Made by a program: the position numbers and the translations under genes. The notes below the pieces were generated by a model, which saw only the letters and a program-made list of their open reading frames with translations, was not told the DNA's origin and did not search any database. From Candidatus Omnitrophota bacterium (GTDB lineage Bacteria; Omnitrophota; Gorgyraeia; 1-14-0-20-64-10; JACQQZ01), in the NCBI GenBank assembly GCA_016206635.1, contig JACQRF010000017.1, forward strand, positions 1-6,181: a DNA stretch of 6,181 nt, written 5' to 3'. Of the stretch, positions 1 to 5,066 are shown in pieces; position 1 is the stretch's first letter; each line of letters begins with the position of its first letter.

Positions 1-40
1 CCGGAGGGGTCTGGCTTCGATCGAAGCCAGACCCCTCCGG
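1..40. repeat. Perfect 40-bp palindrome (P1), core TCGATCGA
   Basis: Bases 1-20 are the exact reverse complement of bases 21-40, with no spacer and no mismatch. As RNA from either strand it would form a long GC-rich hairpin with a small loop around CGATCG. Bases 11-30 match bases 59-78 of the neighbouring palindrome at 17 of 20 positions, so the two look like members of one repeat family. It sits past the bactofilin gene and may reach beyond the window edge. No T-run is visible on the minus strand because the window ends here. It could be a REP-like repeat, an RNA processing or stability element, or a protein binding site; the sequence does not decide between them. The palindrome itself is certain, its role is unknown. 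Confidence 0.93.
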
Positions 41-53
41 CACTGCCTCTGCT

Positions 54-83
54 GACGGCTGGCGTCGATCGACACCAGCCGTC
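54..83 (-). repeat. Near-perfect 30-bp palindrome (P2), related to P1
   Basis: The two 15-base arms meet between bases 68 and 69 and pair everywhere except C63 with A74. In a minus-strand transcript that position becomes a G-U wobble, so the RNA stem is unbroken only when read from the minus strand, the direction of all genes here. Its central 20 bases share CTGGC-K-TCGATCGA with P1. The outer arm bases differ from those of P1 but are again complementary to each other. On the plus strand it is followed by only four Ts (89-92) after a five-base gap, a poor terminator tail. The function is unknown. Confidence 0.88.
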
Positions 84-88
84 GCCGG

Positions 89-244
89 TTTTGCCATGGC
101 CGCGACGTCGTCCGGATGAAACCGCAACAGCTCGCCGCCGATCCAGAGGGCGGGCAGCACCCCTCGCGCCACCAGATCGGCCAGCTCGCGCTAGGACACG
201 CCGAGCTGTCGGGCGGCCTCCGCCGCCGTCAGCAGTTTATTCAC
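89..244 (-). pseudogene. Excisionase-type HTH reading frame broken by an in-frame TAG
   Basis: A GTG at 244-242 opens a frame that overlaps the bactofilin stop by eight bases. It reads VNKLLTAAEAARQLGVS, then TAG at 193-191, then RELADLVARGVLPALWIGG and on to LLRFHPDDVAAMAK. The two halves together make one complete HTH_17 (excisionase/MerR-like) domain: the LTAAEAARQLGVS first helix, a recognition helix around RELADLVARG, then the LPA...GG...RF wing and a DDVAAM helix. The amber codon falls at the turn before the recognition helix, where the HTH of the upstream bactofilin has Pro145. After the TAG the frame has no further stop down to base 1, running through both palindromes. It is in a different frame from the bactofilin, so it is not simply a continuation. 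The strong GC bias at third positions is intact on both sides of the stop, which suggests a recent nonsense change, a base-call error, or a short truncated product. mgtC in this window uses TAG as its normal stop, so recoding is unlikely. Confidence 0.6.
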
Positions 245-797
245 GAGCCCTCGCGCGCTCGCTGGCAATCCACTCATCCAACCGGCTCTTGTCGAATCGC
301 CAGCCGGCGCCGTCCCGCGTCGCCGGGATCCGGCCTTGCGCCGCCCACTGGCGCACGGCGGCCGGCTCCAGCTCCAAATACTGCGCCACCTCCTCCACCG
401 ACAACACGGGGCTCGCCGGGGCTGCCTCGGTCGCCGCGCTCATGTGGCAGGCGCCCTCCAACATCGCCCCGTCCTGCACCGCCAGGCGCGGCGTCCACAG
501 ATCCGCGGTGACCTTCGCCGGCGGTACGAGCGTCAGCTGCCGCTTGGCCACGATCTTGCCCGACACGCGGCCGGCAATCACGATCGTCTCCCCGGTGATC
601 TGCGCGCTGACCTGCGCCCGCTCCCCGATCGTCAGCGTGCCCAACGTCTCGAGCGCGCCGTCAAACCGCCCGCTGATCCGCAAATTCACGGGATCTTTGA
701 ACGACAAGGTCCCCTGCATAGCAGCGGTCACCTCCAGCACCCGCTCTTCCACGGTTGGTCCCGCCGCGGCCGAGCCTCTGCGCTCTCTGCCAAGCAT
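237..797 (-). CDS. Bactofilin-domain protein with C-terminal excisionase-type HTH
   Basis: This 186-residue protein has two recognisable parts. Residues about 26-119 match a bactofilin (polymer-forming cytoskeletal) domain: a right-handed beta-helix built from short Gly/hydrophobic repeats, seen here as NLRISGRFDGALETLGTLTI, then ITGETIVIAGRVSGKIVA and the VTADLWTPRLAVQDGAML rung. Bactofilins polymerise without nucleotide into filaments that position cell-wall enzymes or other partners. After a short Ala/Pro linker, residues about 131-178 match the HTH_17 (excisionase/MerR-like) DNA-binding fold: LSVEEVAQYLELEPAAVRQW, then GRIPATRDGAGWRF and SRLDEWIAS. Most bactofilins have short disordered tails instead, so the HTH is notable. 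There is no signal peptide or membrane segment, so it should be cytosolic. The ATG at 797 has a strong GGGGAGG Shine-Dalgarno eight bases upstream. The gene follows mgtC after 56 bases holding a hairpin. That the protein tethers DNA to a filament, or is a filament-forming regulator, is inference. Both domain assignments are by motif recognition only. Confidence 0.85.
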   Translation of the reverse strand: MLGRERRGSAAAGPTVEERVLEVTAAMQGTLSFKDPVNLRISGRFDGALETLGTLTIGERAQVSAQITGETIVIAGRVSGKIVAKRQLTLVPPAKVTADLWTPRLAVQDGAMLEGACHMSAATEAAPASPVLSVEEVAQYLELEPAAVRQWAAQGRIPATRDGAGWRFDKSRLDEWIASERARARE

Positions 798-805
798 AGG
801 ATTTT

Positions 806-812
806 CCTCCCC
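806..812 (-). promoter_or_regulatory. Strong ribosome binding site of the bactofilin-HTH gene
   Basis: The minus strand reads GGGGAGG, then an eight-base AT-rich spacer, then ATG at 797. This is the clearest Shine-Dalgarno in the window together with that of the protease, and it fixes the bactofilin start. The hairpin at 818-845 ends only five bases upstream of it, so the folded stem could stand beside the ribosome docking site without covering it. Confidence 0.8.
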
Positions 813-817
813 GTTGC

Positions 818-845
818 CGGTGCCAGGTCTTTAGACCTGGCACCG
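818..845 (-). repeat. Intergenic hairpin between mgtC and bactofilin genes
   Basis: Two 13-base arms (818-830 and 833-845) are perfectly complementary around a two-base centre; in practice the RNA would have a UAAA-like loop. It lies eight bases after the mgtC stop codon and five bases before the bactofilin Shine-Dalgarno. No run of Us follows in the minus-strand transcript, so it is not a classical intrinsic terminator. It may be a REP/MITE-like palindrome, an mRNA-stabilising 3' end for the upstream message, or an element tuning bactofilin expression. It lacks the TCGATCGA core of the palindromes at 1-83, though its arms also contain GCCAG/CTGGC. Confidence 0.9.
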
Positions 846-853
846 CCACTCGG

Positions 854-1522
854 CTAGCTCCCCGATCCCCACACGACACGGCTGACGCCCGGCAGGCCCA
901 TGAGCGCCTGCGGGATGATGTCCTCTTGCCGGGCCATGGACAACCGCACGGCCAATTGTAACACGACTTGCTCGTCCCGCCGCTGCACTTCGAAATCCTG
1001 CACCTCCGCCCCGGAGCGCGCCAGCGTCGTTCGGATGCTGCCCAACAAGGCGATCGGGCCGGTCGCATAGATCGTGAGGGACTTGAACCGGCTCTTGCGC
1101 AGCCACGCCCATTCCCACCGCGTCAACGCATATAAGGTCACCAGCACGAGGGCCGTGGCCCCGATCGCGCCGACATGGAACCCGGCGCCGGCGGCCAAGC
1201 CGATCCCCGCCGCCGCCCACAACCCGGCGGCCGTCGTCAGGCCGCGCACGGAGGCGCGCGATTGAAGGATCGTGCCGGCCCCCAGGAACCCGATCCCGCT
1301 GACGACCTGGGCGGCGAACCGTCCGGGGTCCAGCGAGGCCAGGCCCTGATACGCGTAGAACAGATGCTCGGCCGTCAGCATGATCAACGCCGAGCCGAGA
1401 CAGACCAAGATGTGCGTCCGCAGCCCGGCCGACCGGCCGTGCAGCTCCCGCTCGAACCCGATGGCCCCACCCAGCACCGCCGCCGCCAGCAACCGCCCGA
1501 GAATCACCGCATCGTTGGTCAT
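854..1522 (-). CDS. MgtC/SapB-family inner-membrane protein
   Basis: The 222-residue product has the MgtC/SapB (YhiD) signature. Residues 18-50 carry GGAIGFERELHGRSAGLRTH followed by ILVCLGSALIML, and residues 75-113 carry GIGFLGAGTI, VRGLTTAAGLWAAAGIGLAA and GAG. About four to five hydrophobic segments are visible (roughly residues 4-24, 36-52, 70-88, 97-113 and 117-133). They are followed by a soluble region, residues about 147-219, resembling the ACT-like C-terminal domain of longer MgtC proteins. In pathogens MgtC helps growth at low magnesium and inside macrophages and modulates the F1Fo ATP synthase; environmental homologues are widespread and mostly uncharacterised, so the exact role here is open. 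The ATG at 1522 lies 12 bases after the tsaD stop, with only a loose G-rich stretch (GGGGGCGG) as Shine-Dalgarno, suggesting it is carried on the tsaD message. It ends with TAG. No magnesium riboswitch or leader is visible between tsaD and this gene. Confidence 0.9.
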   Translation of the reverse strand: MTNDAVILGRLLAAAVLGGAIGFERELHGRSAGLRTHILVCLGSALIMLTAEHLFYAYQGLASLDPGRFAAQVVSGIGFLGAGTILQSRASVRGLTTAAGLWAAAGIGLAAGAGFHVGAIGATALVLVTLYALTRWEWAWLRKSRFKSLTIYATGPIALLGSIRTTLARSGAEVQDFEVQRRDEQVVLQLAVRLSMARQEDIIPQALMGLPGVSRVVWGSGS

Positions 1523-1534
1523 CGCCGCCCCCGG

Positions 1535-2599
1535 TTACCGCATCCCCAAGTTCGGTTCCGCCGTCAAGGTCAGCGGCGACGTCACCCCGCAGACCGCATG
1601 CAGCTGGTACCCTAGCCCGGCCACCATCGCCGCGTTATCGGTGCTCAACGCCACCGGTGGCATACGCAACCGGATACGCGCAGCGCGGCACGCCTCCGCC
1701 AGCCGGCCGCGGAGCACCTGGTTCGCGATCACGCCGCCGCCGACGATCAGCGTCCGCGCCGCCGCCGCCCGGCAGGCGGACACCCCCTTCGCCACGAGCT
1801 CCTCCACCACGGCGTGCTGGAAACTCGCGGCCAAGTCGGCGCGGAATCGGTCGTCGAACGTCCCGGCCTGCTGCGCCTGCTGGACATCGCGGAGCGCCGC
1901 GGTCTTGATCCCGCTGAAGCTGAAGTCCCACGGTGTGCCCCCTCGAATCTTGGGGGTAGAGAACGCCAGGCGCGACGGGTCGCCGGCGGCCGCGATCCGC
2001 TCGATCGCCGGGCCGCCGGGGTAGCCGAGCCCCAACAGTTTGGCCACCTTGTCGAACGCCTCGCCGACGGCGTCATCCCGCGTCTGGCCCATCACCGTGT
2101 ACCGCGTCAAGCCATCCAACCGCGCCAGCGCGGTGTGCCCGCCGGAGACGATGAGCCCCACGGCCCGCGCCGGCCACGCGGTCGGGCGCCGGGCAGGGCC
2201 GCGCGGCCGGTCGGCCACGGGGGACTGCCCGGCGCCCAGCAGGGCCGCGTAGAGATGGGCCTGCAGATGATTGACGCCGACCAGCGGGACCCGCAACCCA
2301 AAGCTCAAACTCTTGGCGGCCGCCAAGCCGATCAGCAGCGCCCCCGCCAGCCCCGGCCCATACGTCACGGCCACGAGGCCGACGTCGGGCAATCGGAGAC
2401 CGGCCTGCCGCAGCGCGTCGTCCACGCAGTAGGTGATCAGCTCCACGTGGTGACGGCAGGCGATCTCCGGCACGACGCCGCCGTACTGTTGATGGAACGC
2501 CACGCTCGAGACCAGGCTATGCCCCAGGATCGCGCGGCCCCCCTCGACGAGCCCGACCGCCGTCTCATCGCACGACGTCTCAATGCCCAGCGTGATCAT
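1535..2599 (-). CDS. tsaD: tRNA N6-adenosine threonylcarbamoyltransferase TsaD
   Basis: TsaD (formerly Gcp/YgjD) transfers the threonylcarbamoyl group from threonylcarbamoyl-AMP to A37 of ANN-decoding tRNAs, working with TsaB and TsaE in the cytosol. The 354-residue protein shows the full ASKHA-fold family pattern: GIETSCDETAVGL at residues 5-17, the metal-binding HLQAH with His111 and His115, LIVSGGHT around 149-156, DDAVGEAFDKVAKLLGLGYP around 175-194, FSFSGIKTA around 226-234, GGGVIAN around 287-293 and STDNAAM with metal ligand Asp321. The start ATG at 2599 overlaps the stop of the upstream deacetylase as ATGA, so translation is probably coupled; no strong Shine-Dalgarno of its own is seen. 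The stop is TAA. The stretch between HLYAALL and LIVSGGHT (residues 122-147) is Pro/Arg-rich and about 16 residues longer than in E. coli TsaD, a probable surface-loop insertion. TsaB and TsaE are not in the window. Confidence 0.97.
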   Translation of the reverse strand: MITLGIETSCDETAVGLVEGGRAILGHSLVSSVAFHQQYGGVVPEIACRHHVELITYCVDDALRQAGLRLPDVGLVAVTYGPGLAGALLIGLAAAKSLSFGLRVPLVGVNHLQAHLYAALLGAGQSPVADRPRGPARRPTAWPARAVGLIVSGGHTALARLDGLTRYTVMGQTRDDAVGEAFDKVAKLLGLGYPGGPAIERIAAAGDPSRLAFSTPKIRGGTPWDFSFSGIKTAALRDVQQAQQAGTFDDRFRADLAASFQHAVVEELVAKGVSACRAAAARTLIVGGGVIANQVLRGRLAEACRAARIRLRMPPVALSTDNAAMVAGLGYQLHAVCGVTSPLTLTAEPNLGMR

Positions 2600-3783
2600 A
2601 ACCGCATCGGCTCGACGGCCGAGAGCGCCACGAATTCAATCCCCTCCCGCTCGTACTGCGGCATCGCCCGCTGCAGCACCTGGAGCGTCACCCGTTTGTC
2701 ATGCCCGATCCCGACGGCCCAACCAGCGCGCCGGGCGATCGCCACGAGCGCCTCCACTTGCCGCTGAATGGCCTCCGGCGTCTCCTCGTTGTCCAGGAAG
2801 ACCGCCCGTTGCGCGAATGGAATCCCCGCCTCGCGGGCCGCCTCCAGGCAGGCCGAATTCGCCGCCGTGAGGCTATCCAGGAAATAGAGCCGGCGGGCGC
2901 GCAGATGCTGCATGACGACCCGCATCAACGCCGCGTCTTCCGTCGCCTTGGAGCCTTGGTGGTTCGACACGCCGCGGGCCGATGGGACCGTGGCCAAGGC
3001 CGCCTCCAGCATCCGATGCACGGCTTCCTCCGACAGGCCCGACGTCAAAACGTGCGGCTCGCGGGGCGACGCGTCATCCCACGGCTCCATCGGCATGTGC
3101 AGGATCACTTCGCACCGGCTCCCGCGGACGGCCCGGTCGGTGGCCGTCGAATACCGCTGATGCGGCAAGATGGCCAACGTCACCGGCCGGTTGAGCTTCA
3201 AGACCTCCGGCACCAACCGCTGGCTGTATCCCCAATCATCCAGGACGACGGCCACTTTCGCCCGCGCGGCGATCGGCAGGGGCCCCGGCGGGGCGGGCGC
3301 GAGACCCGCCGCGGGCGGCCCCGCGTCGAGGGCTGCGCCGTCTTGCAATGTCAGGCGATACAGCCGATAGCGCGAGACGCCCATCTCGATGATCGTGGCC
3401 GAGCCGCGCGCGGTCTGGGCGCGCTCGGTCCGCTGCAGCTCGAACCCATGGCGCGGCAACTGACGCGCGAGGTCGCGAATGAACGCCGGCGTCGAGAATC
3501 TCGGCGGGACGGCGTAGGTTTTCTCAACGACGTGATACGGGACCCCGCGCGCCCGCGCCAGGGTGCGGGTTTCCTGGACGAGCCGGCCGCTGCGCACGCC
3601 GGCATGCGCCAGCTCGCGCCCGACCTCGACCTCCAACTGCTCGGACCAGCGCGCCAGCTTGGTGGGACGGGTGACCCACAGGCCGACGATCGCCACGGCC
3701 GCGACGGCCAGCGCCGCGACGGCCAGCCACCACGCGCGGTCGCCGGCCGGCGACCGCCGGGCCGCGCGGCGCCGTCGAACCAT
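2596..3783 (-). CDS. Divergent polysaccharide deacetylase, YibQ-like (DUF610)
   Basis: The 395-residue protein starts with a basic N-terminus and one hydrophobic segment (residues about 17-37), so it is probably anchored in the inner membrane with the bulk in the periplasm. Residues about 40-170 are a poorly recognised region ending in an Ala/Pro-rich linker. Residues about 175-392 match the divergent polysaccharide deacetylase family (Pfam Polysacc_deac_2): VAVVLDDWGYS with the Asp182-Asp183 pair, LAILPH at 204-208, EVILHMPMEP with His229, GVSNHQGSKATED with Asn274-His275, FLDS at 301-304 and AVGIGH at 356-361. These are the metal-site and active-site blocks of a NodB-like barrel. The substrate is not established for the family; a glycan of the envelope is likely. 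E. coli YibQ is encoded beside the murein hydrolase activator EnvC, and in many bacteria the family neighbours an S41 protease, as here. The start ATG shares one base with the protease stop (TGATG), and the stop overlaps tsaD by four bases, so it should be translated in step with both. Confidence 0.92.
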   Translation of the reverse strand: MVRRRRAARRSPAGDRAWWLAVAALAVAAVAIVGLWVTRPTKLARWSEQLEVEVGRELAHAGVRSGRLVQETRTLARARGVPYHVVEKTYAVPPRFSTPAFIRDLARQLPRHGFELQRTERAQTARGSATIIEMGVSRYRLYRLTLQDGAALDAGPPAAGLAPAPPGPLPIAARAKVAVVLDDWGYSQRLVPEVLKLNRPVTLAILPHQRYSTATDRAVRGSRCEVILHMPMEPWDDASPREPHVLTSGLSEEAVHRMLEAALATVPSARGVSNHQGSKATEDAALMRVVMQHLRARRLYFLDSLTAANSACLEAAREAGIPFAQRAVFLDNEETPEAIQRQVEALVAIARRAGWAVGIGHDKRVTLQVLQRAMPQYEREGIEFVALSAVEPMRL

Positions 3784-5054
3784 CAGGCCGTCCGGCCCTG
3801 ATACACGAGGACCCCGCGGAGCAGGTCGACGGCCCGCCGCAATTGGCGATCCGCGGCCTTGGGCCGCGCCGGCTGCTCCGGGTGCTCCCGCTGCTCGATC
3901 CGCTCGAACACGTCGAGCGGCTTCGCCTCACCTGGGTCCGCGCGCTCATCGGAGATCACATCCGGGATGATCCCCTCGCCGTGGATCGCCCGACCATTTG
4001 GCGTGTAGTACTTGCTGGTGGTCAACCGCACGGCCGAGCCGTCCTTCAACGGGATCACGGTCTGCACCGATCCTTTGCCGAATGTCTTGACGCCGAGGAT
4101 GATCGCGCGCTGGTGATCCTGCAGCGCCCCGGCCACGATCTCCGAGGCGCTGGCCGACCCGTTATCCACCAACACCACCATCGGAAACCCCAGATGCGGG
4201 TGCGCCCCCTGGGACAGAAATTCCAAGTTCTGGTCGTCGCGGCGGCCCCGCGTGAACACCACCTTCTTCCCCTTCACCAGGAATTTCTCGGCCACGGCGA
4301 CGGCGGCGTCCAAGAGGCCGCCCGGATTGCGCCGCAAATCGAGGACCAGCGCCTCCATCCCATCGCGCCCCAGCCCGCCGAGCGCCAGCTCGAGATCTTG
4401 CGCCGTGTTCTCCTGGAACTCCGTGATGCGGACGTAGCCGATCTTCTGCTCGAGAAAACGGGCTTCCTTGATGCTCTGGATCTTGACGACCGCCCGCGTG
4501 AGGATGACATCGGTCAGCTCATCCTCCGGCTCCCGGAGGATCGTCAGGATCACCCGGCTGCCGGGACGGCCGCGGAGCTTCTGCACCGCTTCATGCAGGC
4601 TGATCCCCCGCGTGAATTGCCCATCAATCTTGACGATCCGGTCCCCGGGCTGCAGGCCGGCGGCGTCGGCCGGCGTGCCATCAATGGGGGCCACGACGGT
4701 CAGCAGCCCTTCCTTGATGCCGATCTCAACGCCGAGGCCCCCGAATTGGCCCTTGGTCTCGACGCGCATTTCCTCATATTCATCGGGCCGCAGGAACTGG
4801 CTGTGGCGGTCCAGCGCATTGATCATGCCCTCGATCGCCGAATAGATCAGCTCTTGCGGGGGCGGGTCGTCCACGTACTCCGTTTGCACGATCCCGAGCG
4901 CGTCGCCGAACAACTCCAGCTGCGCGTAGGTCTCATCTTTGACCGTCCGCTTGGGGCCCGGCCCACCGGCCGGCCCGACCGGCGCCGTGGCCGCCCACGC
5001 GGCGGCCGCCGCCATGACCACGATCAATCCGCATACGGCCCATCGTCGTCGCAC
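3783..5054 (-). CDS. S41 carboxyl-terminal processing peptidase (CtpA/Prc type)
   Basis: This 423-residue protease has a signal peptide (MRRRW, then a hydrophobic stretch to about residue 20 and AWA-A as a plausible cleavage site), so it acts in the periplasm. A PDZ domain covers residues about 100-178 (GGLGVEIG, TPADAAGLQPGDRIVKIDG). The S41 catalytic core follows, with YVRITEF at 207-213, VLDLRRNPGGLL at 237-248 and NGSASASEIVAGALQDH at 298-314. The catalytic serine is Ser302, paired with Lys327 in TFGKGSVQ 25 residues later. Gln331 and Asp313 also match the spacing in CtpB and Prc. The C-terminus after about 375 is charged and low in motifs. Such proteases trim proteins from their C-terminus and often control murein hydrolases. 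The start is GTG at 5054, chosen because AGGAGG lies six bases upstream and the full signal peptide follows; the internal ATG at residue 14 would cut into the signal. The stop TGA shares a base with the deacetylase start. Confidence 0.95.
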   Translation of the reverse strand: MRRRWAVCGLIVVMAAAAAWAATAPVGPAGGPGPKRTVKDETYAQLELFGDALGIVQTEYVDDPPPQELIYSAIEGMINALDRHSQFLRPDEYEEMRVETKGQFGGLGVEIGIKEGLLTVVAPIDGTPADAAGLQPGDRIVKIDGQFTRGISLHEAVQKLRGRPGSRVILTILREPEDELTDVILTRAVVKIQSIKEARFLEQKIGYVRITEFQENTAQDLELALGGLGRDGMEALVLDLRRNPGGLLDAAVAVAEKFLVKGKKVVFTRGRRDDQNLEFLSQGAHPHLGFPMVVLVDNGSASASEIVAGALQDHQRAIILGVKTFGKGSVQTVIPLKDGSAVRLTTSKYYTPNGRAIHGEGIIPDVISDERADPGEAKPLDVFERIEQREHPEQPARPKAADRQLRRAVDLLRGVLVYQGRTA

Positions 5055-5060
5055 GGTGCG

Positions 5061-5066
5061 CCTCCT
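5061..5066 (-). promoter_or_regulatory. Ribosome binding site of the S41 protease, merged with gatB stop
   Basis: The minus strand reads TGAGGAGG from 5068 to 5061. TGA is the gatB stop and its last A begins the consensus AGGAGG. A six-base spacer separates it from the GTG start at 5054. The arrangement fixes the non-ATG start of the protease and means ribosomes finishing gatB end directly on the next initiation signal. Confidence 0.85.

Noticed and set aside
1..83. Palindromes as a CRISPR array or an insertion-sequence end pair
   Set aside because: Only two copies, different arm sequences, no regular spacers, no target-site duplication and no transposase or cas gene in the window.
54..92. 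Palindrome P2 plus TTTT at 89-92 as a plus-strand terminator for a convergent gene
   Set aside because: Only four Ts, separated from the stem by five GC-rich bases, and no plus-strand gene is visible to end there.
191..193. TAG read as a recoded amino acid (for example pyrrolysine) inside the second HTH
   Set aside because: TAG is the ordinary stop of mgtC in this same window and no recoding element or special tRNA gene is seen, so a nonsense mutation or base error is simpler.
91..834. A 247-codon plus-strand open frame opposite the bactofilin gene
   Set aside because: Low-complexity Arg/Ala/Pro/Ser composition and no domain; the minus strand has clear bactofilin and HTH motifs with a strong ribosome binding site.
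818..845. Hairpin as a rho-independent terminator after mgtC
   Set aside because: The stem is strong, but the minus-strand sequence after it is GCAACGGGGAGG with no U-run.
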